From Paenibacillus endophyticus (GTDB lineage: Bacteria; Bacillota; Bacilli; Paenibacillales; Paenibacillaceae), in NCBI RefSeq assembly GCF_014192395.1, contig NZ_JACHXW010000001.1, positions 186,001 to 250,000 on the forward strand: 64,000 nt of DNA, in the 5' to 3' direction. The notes under the pieces are model-generated. The model did no database searches and had not been told where the DNA came from. It worked only from the letters and a program-made list of their open reading frames with translations. A program made the position numbers and the translations under genes. Positions 46,211 through 56,091 of the stretch are shown here, piece after piece; the stretch's first letter is position 1; each line of letters starts with the position of its first letter.

Positions 46211-47569
46211 GTGTCGGATCAAACGAACGGATTACGCTTTGACGTGTATGAGCGCGTCCATTTGCCCGATGATGTTGCGGCAATTGACGAGCTGGAGGAA
46301 ATCGAGCTTGTTCCCCGCATTCAGGTTATCGACCAGGGGGATCATGCTGTGCTTAGAGGGCAGCTTCTTCTGAGCGGAGTTTATCGGAGTCAAACTGATT
46401 CCGAGAATTCACTCACGCTTGAGCACTGGATACCGGTTGAAATTACGCTGCCAATGAACCGGATATCGCGGCTGGATGACATTTCAATCGAGATCGATAA
46501 TTTCGACGTGGATCTATTGTCAGCGAGAACGCTGAACATTACAGGCGTATTATCGCTGCGGGGCATCTCTGCTCAGCCTGTGTTGGAACAGGAGGAAATC
46601 TGGCGCGAGGAACCGTTCACCGTTGTGCATCAACGTGAAATGTACGAGGAGCGCATTCCGGAAGCGTATGATGGACAGAATGCGGCGCTTGAAACGCCGT
46701 ACATACCAGCAGAAGATCCATATGGCAGGCAAGAAGAAATTGCCTATCAACAGCAGGAAGAATGGGCGGACGAATCGGAGGCGATTGTTACAATTTCTTC
46801 CGTTGCTTCGGATACTGGCTGGAGTACCTCGCAGCTTTTTGCGGATGTGACGCAACAACAGGCAGAAGAAGATGTCGGACCGGCAGAGGATGAACGGGAA
46901 ATAACGTTAGCCTCGCAGCAGTTCGCGAGCGAAGGCTGGCTTACTGCTTCATCCACGTATGCGAATACAAACGCAGGCTTTGCGAAGCCGGTTGAAGAAT
47001 CTGCCGAGGCATCAGAGCAAGAACGCATCGCATTCACAGCGGAAGAAGCAGAGGCATCGGAGCAAGAACGCATTGCATTCGCAGCGGAAGAAGCAGAGGC
47101 AGAAGAAGCGGAAGAACCGGAAGCTTCATCCGAGTCGATTGGAGCAGTATTGCCTGTGCAGCGAGTCGAGCCCGAAGCTGAAAAGCAAGAGCTGCGAATC
47201 GCTTTCAATGGCAAGCAGCCTCAAGACGGGGCTGGCGCGCCGCCAGATGTCGGAATACTGACCTTGCTGCAAACAAGCAGGCGTGAGCAAGCGGCCCGTG
47301 AAGCAGCTGAGCAGGTGGTTGCACAGCAGCGAGCGGATGAGGAAGCAAGGGTGCAAGCATCAGGAGATGAGATTGAATGGAAAAACCTGTTCCTCGGGAA
47401 ACGATCAGAGGATACAGAATTCCGCAAAATCAGGATGTGCATCGTGCAGCGTGACGAGACGCTTGATGTCATTGCCTCTCGCTACAGCTTAAACCCGAGA
47501 GAAATCGTCATTTACAACCGATTAGAAGATTCAGGAGTGTCGGAAGGACAGCTATTGTATATTCCTTAA
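46211..47569 (+). CDS. spoVID: SpoVID-like spore coat morphogenetic protein with LysM domain
   Basis: The N-terminal domain (about 1-115: GLRFDVYERVHLPDDV, ELVPRIQVIDQGDHAVLRGQLLLSGVY, HWIPVEITLPMNRI, NFDVDLLSARTLNITGVLSLRGI) resembles the SpoVID/SafA-interacting fold needed for coat encasement. A long acidic, repetitive central region (120-370) follows, and a C-terminal LysM-like segment (CIVQRDETLDVIASRYSLNPREIVIYNRLED..GQLLYIP). The start GTG 46211 is used since GGGGAGG is eight bases upstream; a GTG 17 codons earlier lacks a site. The position between the hem operon and valS is that of spoVID in B. subtilis. Probably mother-cell expressed; no promoter assigned. Confidence 0.8.
   Translation: MSDQTNGLRFDVYERVHLPDDVAAIDELEEIELVPRIQVIDQGDHAVLRGQLLLSGVYRSQTDSENSLTLEHWIPVEITLPMNRISRLDDISIEIDNFDVDLLSARTLNITGVLSLRGISAQPVLEQEEIWREEPFTVVHQREMYEERIPEAYDGQNAALETPYIPAEDPYGRQEEIAYQQQEEWADESEAIVTISSVASDTGWSTSQLFADVTQQQAEEDVGPAEDEREITLASQQFASEGWLTASSTYANTNAGFAKPVEESAEASEQERIAFTAEEAEASEQERIAFAAEEAEAEEAEEPEASSESIGAVLPVQRVEPEAEKQELRIAFNGKQPQDGAGAPPDVGILTLLQTSRREQAAREAAEQVVAQQRADEEARVQASGDEIEWKNLFLGKRSEDTEFRKIRMCIVQRDETLDVIASRYSLNPREIVIYNRLEDSGVSEGQLLYIP
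47006..47095 (+). repeat. Tandem 45-bp repeat in the SpoVID-like gene
   Basis: Two nearly identical 45-base units encoding EASEQERIAF(T/A)AEEA, followed by a third partial acidic stretch. This is the acidic, low-complexity middle of the protein. Confidence 0.85.
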
Positions 47570-47585
47570 TGCGATGCTTGACGGG

Positions 47586-47629
47586 AATGCCCTTGTTGCT
47601 CATAAAAATGAGCGATAAGGGCATTTCTT
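47586..47629 (+). terminator. Terminator after the SpoVID-like gene
   Basis: AATGCCCTT pairs with AAGGGCATT and the loop itself forms GCTCAT/ATGAGC; followed by TTCTTG. It separates the gene from the valS transcription unit. Confidence 0.8.
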
Positions 47630-47641
47630 GCGTTAGTTTGG

Positions 47642-47670
47642 TTGACTCAGCTGTGTAAGAAAGGTATGAT
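47642..47670 (+). promoter_or_regulatory. Sigma-A promoter of the valS T-box transcription unit
   Basis: TTGACT (47642-47647) and TATGAT (47665-47670) with an ideal 17-base spacer, just upstream of the T-box leader. Confidence 0.8.
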
Positions 47671-47676
47671 TAAGGC

Positions 47677-47956
47677 TATATATGCGTTATAACGACATTG
47701 AAGGGGAATAGTAGACAGCAAAGCCTTCAGAGAGTGGAACCGTTACGCTGAGAGGTTCCGCAGGAAGTGACTGCTACGAGTCGCCCCGGAGTTGCCTGAG
47801 CCAAGTAGGAGCAACCTGTGCTCTACCGAATTCAGGCCGGCTACAGCCGTTATCTGTTTGAGTGCCATGCGGACTTCGTTCGCGTGGAACAAAGGTGGTA
47901 CCACGGAAGCTAAACCTTTCGTCCTTTATGTTGAGGGCGGCAGGTTTTTTTTGTTT
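47677..47956 (+). ncRNA. T-box leader (tRNA-Val sensing) of valS
   Basis: The T-box sequence AAAGGTGGTACCACGGAAGC (47891-47910) matches the consensus AGGGTGGNACCGCG with two changes. It is followed by a terminator stem (AACCT.../...AGGTT and T run, 47912-47954) and valS. Upstream there is a Stem I region with AGAGAG and hairpin GGAACC..GGTTCC. A candidate specifier GTC lies at 47780-47782 in GAGTCGCC. Uncharged tRNA-Val would be expected to stabilise the antiterminator and raise valS expression. The specifier is my inference; the boundaries are approximate. Confidence 0.88.
47912..47954 (+). terminator. T-box-controlled terminator before valS
   Basis: AACCTTTCGTCCT can pair with AGGGCGGCAGGTT, followed by eight T. 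It is mutually exclusive with the T-box antiterminator. Confidence 0.75.
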
Positions 47957-47986
47957 TTGTAGATCGATTTATGGAGGATGGAACGA

Positions 47987-50629
47987 ATGTCAGAAAATCA
48001 AACGACAACTGCAATGCCAACAACCTATGATCCGAAGGCAGCTGAGCAGAAATGGTACGATTACTGGATGCAGGGGAAATTTTTTGAGGCGGGCAAGCGC
48101 CCGGATGCGGAGACGTATACGATTGTAATACCGCCTCCAAACGTAACGGGTATGCTTCATATCGGTCATGCGCTTGATTTCACGCTGCAGGATATCTTGA
48201 TTAGAACGAAGCGTATGCAAGGCTACGATGCGCTTTGGCTGCCAGGCACGGATCACGCAGGCATCGCCACGCAGACAAGAGTAGAGCAGAAGCTGCGCGA
48301 GCAAGGCGTGTCTCGTTATGATCTTGGTCGAGAGGCGTTCTTGGAGAAGGTATGGGAGTGGAAGGATGAGTATGCGAACACGATTCGCGACCAATGGGCG
48401 AAGATGGGGCTCTCCCTCGATTATTCGAGAGAACGTTTCACGCTGGATGAAGGCTTGTCCAAGGCTGTACGTGAAGTTTTCGTAAAGCTGTACGAGAAAG
48501 GGCTCATTTATCGCGGCAAAAAAATTATCAACTGGGACCCGGCCGCACGCACGGCGCTTTCCGATATTGAGGTTGAGCATAAGGAAGTAAACGGTCATCT
48601 TTACCATTTGAAGTACCCGCTCAAAGACGGCTCGGGCTTCATCACGGTGGCAACGACGCGTCCGGAGACGATGCTTGGCGATACTGCAGTGGCCGTTCAT
48701 CCCGAGGATGACCGCTATAAGCACATGATTGGTCAATTGATCGTGCTTCCGGTTATCGGACGCGAGATTCCGATTATTGCCGATGAATACGTGGATAAGG
48801 AATTCGGCTCCGGTGCCGTGAAAATTACGCCGGCACATGATCCGAACGACTTCGAGATGGGAGAGCGTCACAGCCTTCCTCAGATTATCGTAATGGATGA
48901 GACTGGCACGATGAACGCCGAAGCTGGCCCTTACCAAGGACTTGACCGCGCTGATTGCCGCAAGCAGCTCGTTAAGGATTTGCAGGAGCAAGGCGTATGC
49001 GTCCACATCGAGGATCATGTGCATCAGGTTGGACACAGCGAGCGCAGCGGCGCTGTTGTCGAGCCGTATCTGTCCACGCAATGGTTCGTTGCGATGAAAC
49101 CGCTCGCTGAAGCAGCGATTGCTGCCCAGAAGGCTGGAAAAGGCGTGAACTTCGTTCCGGAACGGTTCGAGAAAATTTATTTGCACTGGATCGAGAACGT
49201 ACGCGATTGGTGTATATCGAGGCAGCTATGGTGGGGTCATCGCATCCCGGCATGGTATGACGAGTCGACTGGCGAAATGCATGTGTCCCGCGAGGATATG
49301 GCAGGCGAGCATCTCAGCCAAGACAACGACGTGCTCGATACATGGTTCAGTTCAGCGCTTTGGCCGTTTTCCACACTCGGCTGGCCGGATCAAACCGAGG
49401 ACCTGAAACGCTTTTATCCAACGGATGTACTCGTAACGGGCTATGATATTATCTACTTCTGGGTTGCGCGCATGATCTTTACGGCGCTCGAATTTACAGA
49501 GCAGTCGCCGTTTAAGGACGTATTGATCCACGGTCTCGTTCGCGATTCCGATGGCCAGAAGATGTCGAAGTCGAAAGGCAACGGCGTTGACCCGCTTGAG
49601 GTAATTGAAAAGTACGGCGCAGATGCAATGCGGTACATGATCTCTACAAGCAGCACGCCGGGACAGGATCTGCGCTTCCGCTGGGAGAAGGTAGAGCAGG
49701 CTCGTAATTTCGCGAACAAAATATGGAACGCATCGCGCTTTGCCTTAATGAACCTGGAGGGCGTGGAAGCGGCCGACATCGACATCAAAGTGAGTCTTGG
49801 CACAGCGGACCGCTGGATTCTGCATCGCTTGAATGAGACCGTACGCGATGTAACCCGCTTAATTGAAAGCTATGAGTTCGGCGAAACCGGACGTATCCTA
49901 TATAACTTTATTTGGGATGATCTATGCGATTGGTATATCGAATTCGCTAAACTCAGCCTTTACGGCACGGATGAAGCTGCCAAAAAAGCGACGCAATCGG
50001 TGCTTGCTTACGTGCTGGATCGCACGCAGCGCCTTATTCACCCGTTCATGCCTTATATCAGCGAGGAAATTTGGCAGCATCTGCCGCATACAGGCGATAC
50101 GATCACATTGGCCGAATGGCCGGTGTACGACACGGCCCTTGAAGCGCCGGATGCCGTTAAAGAAATGGAACTGCTCATGGAGATGATCCGTGCAGTCCGC
50201 AACATCCGCGCGGAAGTAAACGTGCCGATGAGCAAAAAAATCGAGATGCTGATCAAGCCGTCCAGCGAGGCTGAAGCCGCTATTATGACCCGCAACGAAG
50301 AATTCATTAAGCGCTTCTGCGGTACGTCAAGCCTTGAAACGGGCTTGCATATTAGTGCGCCGGACAAAGCGATGACTGCGATCCTGACAGGCGCAGAGCT
50401 TTACCTGCCGCTCGCAGGACTGATCGACATCGAGCAGGAAATTGCGCGGCTTGAGAAGGAGCATCAGCATTTGAATGCTGAGGTTGAGCGCATTGAGAAG
50501 AAGCTTGGCAACGAAGGTTTTGTCGCGAAGGCGCCAGCCAAGGTCATTGACGAAGAGCGTGCCAAAATGAACGATTATGCAGACAAACGCGACAAGGTGC
50601 TGGCTAGAATTGCGGAGCTGCGCGGTTAA
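47987..50629 (+). CDS. valS: Valyl-tRNA synthetase
   Basis: Class I aminoacyl-tRNA synthetase charging tRNA-Val. The HIGH motif (HIGHALD) is at residue 58, the editing domain in the middle ([30 protein letters not shown]), [15 protein letters not shown] with Lys525, and a C-terminal coiled coil ([26 protein letters not shown]). The start is moved to ATG 47987, nine bases after GGAGG; the ATG nine bases earlier sits against that site. 880 residues, the usual bacterial size. Controlled by the T-box leader. Confidence 0.97.
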   Translation: MSENQTTTAMPTTYDPKAAEQKWYDYWMQGKFFEAGKRPDAETYTIVIPPPNVTGMLHIGHALDFTLQDILIRTKRMQGYDALWLPGTDHAGIATQTRVEQKLREQGVSRYDLGREAFLEKVWEWKDEYANTIRDQWAKMGLSLDYSRERFTLDEGLSKAVREVFVKLYEKGLIYRGKKIINWDPAARTALSDIEVEHKEVNGHLYHLKYPLKDGSGFITVATTRPETMLGDTAVAVHPEDDRYKHMIGQLIVLPVIGREIPIIADEYVDKEFGSGAVKITPAHDPNDFEMGERHSLPQIIVMDETGTMNAEAGPYQGLDRADCRKQLVKDLQEQGVCVHIEDHVHQVGHSERSGAVVEPYLSTQWFVAMKPLAEAAIAAQKAGKGVNFVPERFEKIYLHWIENVRDWCISRQLWWGHRIPAWYDESTGEMHVSREDMAGEHLSQDNDVLDTWFSSALWPFSTLGWPDQTEDLKRFYPTDVLVTGYDIIYFWVARMIFTALEFTEQSPFKDVLIHGLVRDSDGQKMSKSKGNGVDPLEVIEKYGADAMRYMISTSSTPGQDLRFRWEKVEQARNFANKIWNASRFALMNLEGVEAADIDIKVSLGTADRWILHRLNETVRDVTRLIESYEFGETGRILYNFIWDDLCDWYIEFAKLSLYGTDEAAKKATQSVLAYVLDRTQRLIHPFMPYISEEIWQHLPHTGDTITLAEWPVYDTALEAPDAVKEMELLMEMIRAVRNIRAEVNVPMSKKIEMLIKPSSEAEAAIMTRNEEFIKRFCGTSSLETGLHISAPDKAMTAILTGAELYLPLAGLIDIEQEIARLEKEHQHLNAEVERIEKKLGNEGFVAKAPAKVIDEERAKMNDYADKRDKVLARIAELRG

Positions 50630-50659
50630 CGCTGCAAAACGGAAGAAGGAACGATTGGA

Positions 50660-52045
50660 ATGACGAATCAACCATTTGAGCAGCGGCTCTCAGAGCCGCT
50701 GCAATCCTATAAGGAAGCCGTAGATTGGATAAATGGCCTAATTCCATTCGGCATACGTCCGGGCTTGGAACGGATCGAAAAGCTGATGGAGCTGCTGGAT
50801 AATCCACATCGCAGGCTGAAATTCATCCATATCGCAGGCACGAACGGCAAAGGCTCGACATGTGCTTTTTTGACCAGCGTGCTGCTGCGGGCAGGTTATG
50901 ACGTTGGAACGTTCACGTCGCCTTACATTACCAAATTTACGAATCGGTTCCAGTACAACGGCGTCGATATCGACGAAGAAACGCTGCTTAGGCTTGCAAA
51001 TGAGCTGAAGCCGATCGTTGAAGAGCTTGCAGAGACGGAGCTTGGCTCGCCAACGATGTTCGAGGTGTCCACTGCGCTCGCTATTCTATTTTACGCGAGA
51101 GTTACGTATCCCGATTACGTCGTCTGGGAGACTGGTCTTGGCGGACGCCTGGATGTGACGAATATCGTTCAGCCTGTCGTAACGGTCATTACGAATATCG
51201 GACACGATCACATGGACCGTCTAGGAAATACAATTGAAGCTGTGGCGAGCGAGAAGGCTGGCATTATTAAAGCCGGCATACCGGTCATAAGCGCGGTCGA
51301 GCAGCCTGAGGCGATTGAGGTGATCAAACGCACGGCAACCGAGAAAAAAAGCACGCTTTATTTGCTGGGCGAGCAGTTTCACGTTGAGACGCTGTCGGCG
51401 CGCGAGAACGAACAAACCTTCCGCTTCAATAATCTTTTCCGCAGCATCGAGCCTTTGACGATAACGTTAAACGGCGCGCATCAACGCACAAATGCGGCAG
51501 TAGCTGTAATGACACTTGAGGTGCTGCGCCAATATAACGCTCTGGTGGTAGAGGACGAGGTGCTTGGTGAAGGGCTCAAAGCGGCAGCGTGGCCGGGCCG
51601 ACTGGAAATGCTGTCAGAGCAGCCGCGCCTCTTGATTGACGGCGCGCACAATCCAGAAGGCGCGCAAGCGCTCGTTGAGGCGCTTAAAAACACTTATCAA
51701 TATGATCGTTTACATCTTATGATGGGTATGCTGGAGAATAAGAATCATCAGGATGTACTTAAGCATATACTACCAATAGTGGATACGCTTATCTTGACCG
51801 AGCCTGATTTTCGGATGAAAAAGGATGCGGCTGCTTTGGCTGATCTAGTGCAGGAAATGCGCCAGCAACTGCCAGAAGAGCATGCATTCGAGCTTGTAGT
51901 GGAACAGAACTGGCAAGCAGCATTACAAAAACTACAACAGTTAACCGGGGAAACAGACCTTGGGGTCGTAACAGGCACGCTCTATTTAATCGCCGACGTT
52001 CGCTCCCGCATTTTGTACAACTCGGATTCTGAAAAAGGTTGGTGA
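50660..52045 (+). CDS. folC: Folylpolyglutamate synthase / dihydrofolate synthase
   Basis: Mur-ligase-type enzyme that adds glutamate to folates (and to dihydropteroate if bifunctional). The P-loop [16 protein letters not shown] (about residues 58-70), [40 protein letters not shown] and the C-terminal [18 protein letters not shown] are typical. 461 residues. Thirty bases after valS with no terminator between, so it is likely in the T-box operon, the same order as in B. subtilis. Confidence 0.95.
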   Translation: MTNQPFEQRLSEPLQSYKEAVDWINGLIPFGIRPGLERIEKLMELLDNPHRRLKFIHIAGTNGKGSTCAFLTSVLLRAGYDVGTFTSPYITKFTNRFQYNGVDIDEETLLRLANELKPIVEELAETELGSPTMFEVSTALAILFYARVTYPDYVVWETGLGGRLDVTNIVQPVVTVITNIGHDHMDRLGNTIEAVASEKAGIIKAGIPVISAVEQPEAIEVIKRTATEKKSTLYLLGEQFHVETLSARENEQTFRFNNLFRSIEPLTITLNGAHQRTNAAVAVMTLEVLRQYNALVVEDEVLGEGLKAAAWPGRLEMLSEQPRLLIDGAHNPEGAQALVEALKNTYQYDRLHLMMGMLENKNHQDVLKHILPIVDTLILTEPDFRMKKDAAALADLVQEMRQQLPEEHAFELVVEQNWQAALQKLQQLTGETDLGVVTGTLYLIADVRSRILYNSDSEKGW

Positions 52046-52052
52046 ACCGTCT

Positions 52053-53447
52053 TTGAATACGGCAGAACACGTTCATTTCATCGGAATCGGCGGTTACGGA
52101 ATGAGTGCCATTGCCCGCGTTATGCTGGAAATGGGCTATAAGGTGACCGGGTCCGATGTCGCTAGGCAAGAATTAACAGAGAAGCTTGCAGCCAATGGTG
52201 CCAGCATCTATATCGGTCATCAGCCTGAGCATGTGAAGGGCGCGGATTTGGTTGTGTATTCCACGGCGCTGTCTAAGGACAACGTGGAACGGAAAGCGGC
52301 CGAGGAGCTTAACATTCCTGTACTGCACCGCTCGCAGATGCTGGCTAGATTGATGAATGCAGGCAAAGGCATTGCAGTAGCCGGCGCACACGGAAAAACA
52401 ACGACTTCTTCGATGATCGCACTCGTTATGGAATCCTGCGATGCAGATCCAACCTACATTATTGGCGGTGAAATCGTCAACGTAGGCACTAACGCAAAAG
52501 CAGGGAAGGGCGAATACGTCGTGGCAGAAGCGGATGAGAGTGACGGCTCCTTCCTTCACTACCATCCGACGCTCGCTATCGTGACGAATATCGAGCCCGA
52601 TCATCTGGAAAATTATGACGGCGACTTCGGCAAGCTCAAGGCGGCTTACGTGCAATTTTTGCAGCAGGTGAAAGCGGACGGAAAAGCGATCGTATGCGCG
52701 GATGACGAGACGGTTAACGAACTGATCCCGCAGGTATACAAAGGCGTTATTGACAAATCGCAGCTTGTTACCTACGGCATTGAAGGCGATGCGGATTATA
52801 AAGCCCAGAACATTGTGCTTGGAGACCGTAAGGTAGCCTTCACGATGACGTACAAAGGCGCAGAGCTCGGCAAGGTTGAGCTGTCCGTCCCAGGCTTGCA
52901 CAATGTGTATAATGCAATGGCAACGGTCATCACTTGTTTGGAATCGGGTCTTTCTTTCGACAAGATTGCCGTAGCCATTCAATCCTTCAGGGGAGCTAAA
53001 CGCAGATTTCAAGTGCTTGGCGAAATCAATGATATTTTGGTTATCGACGATTATGCCCATCACCCAACTGAAATCAAAGCGACAATTAGCGCGGCAAAAG
53101 CGACGGGGAAACGCATCATTGCGGTATTTCAGCCACAGCGGTATACGCGTACCTTCTTTTTGTTCGAGCAGTTTAGCCGTGCATTCCCGGAGGCGGATGA
53201 AGTCATTATTACCGACATTTACTCGCCGGCTGGCGAGCTTCAAATAGAGGGCGTGACCTCGCTTAAGCTTGTAGAGCTTATCAAGAGCAACAGCAATTCG
53301 AACACCACGTATTTGCCGACAAAGGAAGAAGTGCTCGATTATTTGACTGCACGCGTCGTACCTGGCGATCTCGTCATTACGATGGGAGCAGGCGATATTT
53401 GGAAGGTAGCGGATTTGCTTGCCAAATCATTGAAGTCGAATCAATAA
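52053..53447 (+). CDS. murC: UDP-N-acetylmuramate-L-alanine ligase
   Basis: First amino acid ligase of peptidoglycan precursor synthesis. N-terminal UDP-binding [22 protein letters not shown] loop [16 protein letters not shown] (about 110-125), central [30 protein letters not shown], and a C-terminal domain with [14 protein letters not shown]. 464 residues. The start is TTG 52053 behind AAAGGTTGGTG, seven bases after folC, suggesting the same transcript. In B. subtilis murC lies elsewhere; the folC-murC adjacency here takes the place of comC. Ends at a strong terminator. Confidence 0.96.
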   Translation: MNTAEHVHFIGIGGYGMSAIARVMLEMGYKVTGSDVARQELTEKLAANGASIYIGHQPEHVKGADLVVYSTALSKDNVERKAAEELNIPVLHRSQMLARLMNAGKGIAVAGAHGKTTTSSMIALVMESCDADPTYIIGGEIVNVGTNAKAGKGEYVVAEADESDGSFLHYHPTLAIVTNIEPDHLENYDGDFGKLKAAYVQFLQQVKADGKAIVCADDETVNELIPQVYKGVIDKSQLVTYGIEGDADYKAQNIVLGDRKVAFTMTYKGAELGKVELSVPGLHNVYNAMATVITCLESGLSFDKIAVAIQSFRGAKRRFQVLGEINDILVIDDYAHHPTEIKATISAAKATGKRIIAVFQPQRYTRTFFLFEQFSRAFPEADEVIITDIYSPAGELQIEGVTSLKLVELIKSNSNSNTTYLPTKEEVLDYLTARVVPGDLVITMGAGDIWKVADLLAKSLKSNQ

Positions 53448-53452
53448 ACGAT

Positions 53453-53491
53453 AAAGCCCGATGATTCCTCGCTGGAGTCATCGGGCTTTTT
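53453..53491 (+). terminator. Terminator after murC
   Basis: AAAGCCCGATGA pairs with TCATCGGGCTTT, followed by a T run. Confidence 0.88.
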
Positions 53492-53597
53492 GAATTCCAG
53501 TGGGGCATCAGCCATATTCTTCCTTTCTCCGTTCGGTCTAAATCTCGTAAAACTCTCATAGAATGATACGAGTTGAAAGGGACAAGGAGTGGATGGA

Positions 53598-55019
53598 ATG
53601 ACGCAAAAAAATCGGATAACCTATCGTTTCGATCGCAATGGACAAGCTGTAACGGGAGATGGCAACAGCCTCGAGAAGCAGCGGGATGTCTCTGAGAACA
53701 AACCCGATGAAGCAGGCAGCACGGCTCCTCAGGTTAATAGATTGCCTAAAAAGAACGTAATTCCCCTATATCCAACCACGGAACAGCATTCTATGAGCGA
53801 GGTCAGCCCTTGGAACAGCCCCTTTCAAGAGGATATCGCCGCTCTGGAGGAACTGATTCGGAACGCGGATACCGTGCCGGCAGCTAACAATGTGAAAGCA
53901 ATCAAACAAGCAGTTATACCGCCTATCGAGAGAATAGAAAAAGAAGATCCGTACAAGGACGAGCTGTATTTGGTGAAAAAAGAAAAAAAGGCCATAGATG
54001 AAGAAGCGGCTTTCCCCGTTCATGAGGAGCTGGATGACATTCAGGCTCATGCAGAAGAGCGAATATACGAGGAGCCGCGTAGAGGAAAAGCGCAATACTC
54101 GAGAATTAAGAGAGGCTCGTCCGCACCTTCATGGTTTAATGTCTTTTTGTCGGTAGCAGCAGCGCTTGCAACGGGAGCGCTATTTGGTTATTTGCTGCTG
54201 TCCTTATTTACAGGGGCTAGCCTTTTTCCTAGCGAAGCAGGCAATAAGCCGGATGCTCAACCTGTCACTGGCAGTGTCGCAGCTGGTGATAAAGGATCGG
54301 AGACCGGAGCAATCGACAAAAATAGTGATACGTCTAAACCGGCAACGGTGGATGGCTCTGGCGGGCAGCAAGGCAGCACAGCTGCTACAATCAGCCTGAC
54401 AGGGCTGGAGCATACTTATTTCATGCTGCAATTCGGCGTTTTCAGCAATACGGAGGGGAAGGATGCCGCGCTTGATCAGCTTGCTAAGCAAGGATTGGCG
54501 GCGGCGGCTATGACGAGCGCTAAGGATTACCGAGTCTATGCGGGATTGGGAAGCGACCGCAAGCAGGCAGAAGCAATCAAGGGTTTGCTGCCGGAGATCG
54601 AATTATACGTCAAAGAAGTAACGATCGATACCCCTGGCAAGCTGCCATTCACAGGTGATTCCGCTGTCGCACAGCGCTTCTTTGAACAGACTGGTATACT
54701 CGTCCAAATGCTGGATGAATTGACATTGGCTCAATTGGAGCAGCCGACGTTCAATCCCTTGAGTAAAACAGCAGCAAGCTCCTGGCAAGCAGAGCATAAA
54801 GAATGGACCGAAAATGCGGCAGCGATGCGAATAGGTATAGGTGACGCGGATGGAAAGGCCTATCTGGAGCAGATCATTCAAGCTGTTAATTCGGCTGCAG
54901 AATCAATGGTAGAGTATGATAAGAAGCCCTCACAAGCTCACTTATGGTCTTCGCAAACTGGAATTATGCGGGCAGTCATCGCACAGAAAGAATGGTTTGA
55001 GTCCATCAGCGCATTGTAA
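53598..55019 (+). CDS. spoIIB: SpoIIB-like SPOR-domain membrane protein
   Basis: Bitopic protein of 473 residues: a cytoplasmic acidic N-terminal part (about 1-178), a single membrane helix (about 179-201, WFNVFLSVAAALATGALFGYLLL), an extracytoplasmic low-complexity linker, a SPOR domain (about 270-340: YFMLQFGVFSNTEGKDAALDQL..YRVYAGLGSDRKQAEAIKGLLP) binding denuded septal glycan, and a helical C-terminus. Its place between folC and maf is that of spoIIB, which localises to the sporulation septum and helps engulfment start. Sequence divergence is typical for SpoIIB. The start at ATG 53598 follows AAGGAG by eight bases. Confidence 0.75.
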   Translation: MTQKNRITYRFDRNGQAVTGDGNSLEKQRDVSENKPDEAGSTAPQVNRLPKKNVIPLYPTTEQHSMSEVSPWNSPFQEDIAALEELIRNADTVPAANNVKAIKQAVIPPIERIEKEDPYKDELYLVKKEKKAIDEEAAFPVHEELDDIQAHAEERIYEEPRRGKAQYSRIKRGSSAPSWFNVFLSVAAALATGALFGYLLLSLFTGASLFPSEAGNKPDAQPVTGSVAAGDKGSETGAIDKNSDTSKPATVDGSGGQQGSTAATISLTGLEHTYFMLQFGVFSNTEGKDAALDQLAKQGLAAAAMTSAKDYRVYAGLGSDRKQAEAIKGLLPEIELYVKEVTIDTPGKLPFTGDSAVAQRFFEQTGILVQMLDELTLAQLEQPTFNPLSKTAASSWQAEHKEWTENAAAMRIGIGDADGKAYLEQIIQAVNSAAESMVEYDKKPSQAHLWSSQTGIMRAVIAQKEWFESISAL

Positions 55020-55080
55020 ACGAATAGGTTCATGCGTATAATGGTCTTAGGTGTCATTTCATGGCGAGAGGCGTTGAAAG

Positions 55081-55323
55081 ATGAAGAAAAACGGCTGGAT
55101 CCTTCTCATTTTTATCATTCTTGGCTTATTAGCCGGCGCATTAGTCGCGCGGTGGTTGGCCCCCGTTCCAGGCATATCATTTCTAACCAAACCAATTGAG
55201 GCTTCATGGTCTCCCGCCATTGATCTATATGTGCTCAGTTTCAACCTAGCGCTTCATCTGCAATTCAGTTTGTTCAGCTTAATTGGAGCTGTAATTGCAA
55301 TATGGTTGTACCGCAAAATGTAG
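55081..55323 (+). CDS. DUF4321 small membrane protein
   Basis: An 80-residue protein with two membrane helices (GWILLIFIILGLLAGALVARWLA and SLFSLIGAVIAIWLY) around a short outside loop (PGISFLTKPIEASWSPAIDLYVLSFNL). Matches the DUF4321 pattern, widespread in Firmicutes next to maf/mre genes and of unknown function. ATG 55081 is preceded by GGCGAGAGG. Confidence 0.82.
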   Translation: MKKNGWILLIFIILGLLAGALVARWLAPVPGISFLTKPIEASWSPAIDLYVLSFNLALHLQFSLFSLIGAVIAIWLYRKM

Positions 55324-55375
55324 AGAGACGGCCATTGACCGCTTAAGGAAAGCATGAAGGAGAAGCAATAATTTG

Positions 55376-56005
55376 ATGGCTTATAACCAATTACGCAACG
55401 AAGCGTTCAGCCAGCTCGTCCTGGCCTCTTCGTCACCGCGCCGGAAAGAACTGGTCGCATCGCTGGACCTTTCTTTGCCGGTTTATATTTTGTCTACTGA
55501 TACGGATGAAACGATCGAAGCAGGCTGGTCCCCGGCGCAGGCCGTGGAGACGCTTAGTCTTAGAAAAGCAAAAGCTGCGATTCCAATGCTGCAACAAAAG
55601 CAACAGGTTCCAACGTCTTTAATTATTGGCGCCGACACCATTGTGGTGCTTGATGGTGAAGTGCTCGGCAAGCCAGCCGACGAGGAAGAAGCCATGTCGA
55701 TGCTGCGGCGCCTACAAGGGCGAACCCATGAGGTGTTTACAGGTGTCGCGCTTGTCGTTTCTTCTACTTCTGAAGCTGTTGTTGCGCATCGCATGACGAA
55801 GGTCACGATGAAGTCCCTTACCGAGGATCAGATCAAAAGATACGTGGCAACAGGCGAGCCGCTCGATAAGGCGGGCTCATACGGTATTCAAGGCTTGGGA
55901 GCTACGATGGTTGACCACATTGATGGCTGCTATTTCAACGTTGTAGGGCTTCCGTTGTCGCTATTGTCCGACATGCTGGCCTCCTTTGATATCGCAGTAA
56001 TCTAA
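55376..56005 (+). CDS. maf: Maf-family nucleotide pyrophosphatase
   Basis: Nucleoside triphosphate pyrophosphatase of the Maf/ITPase-like family, linked to septum formation and house-cleaning of dTTP/UTP or modified nucleotides. ASSSPRRKEL near the N-terminus, IIGADTIVVLDGEVLGKPADEEEAMSML, and YVATGEPLDKAGSYGIQG are the family signatures. The AAGGAG (55357-55362) favours either ATG 55376 or a TTG one codon earlier (55373); I chose the ATG. About 209 residues. First of the shape/division operon with radC and mreBCD. Confidence 0.94.
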   Translation: MAYNQLRNEAFSQLVLASSSPRRKELVASLDLSLPVYILSTDTDETIEAGWSPAQAVETLSLRKAKAAIPMLQQKQQVPTSLIIGADTIVVLDGEVLGKPADEEEAMSMLRRLQGRTHEVFTGVALVVSSTSEAVVAHRMTKVTMKSLTEDQIKRYVATGEPLDKAGSYGIQGLGATMVDHIDGCYFNVVGLPLSLLSDMLASFDIAVI

Positions 56006-56091
56006 AGGATGTTTTGCAGCGCCGTTCGGATTTTTTTTCAAAAATTAGGCAGGCTATAAACAAACCAATAGGGAGAAGGCGGGATTGGGAC

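Noticed and set aside
47990-49186. 398-codon open frame on the minus strand opposite valS
   Set aside because: It runs wholly antisense inside a strongly conserved gene and has no recognisable domain; valS is certain. It is a shadow of codon bias.
52173-53243. 356-codon minus-strand frame opposite murC
   Set aside because: Fully antisense to a conserved gene, no family resemblance, no ribosome site.
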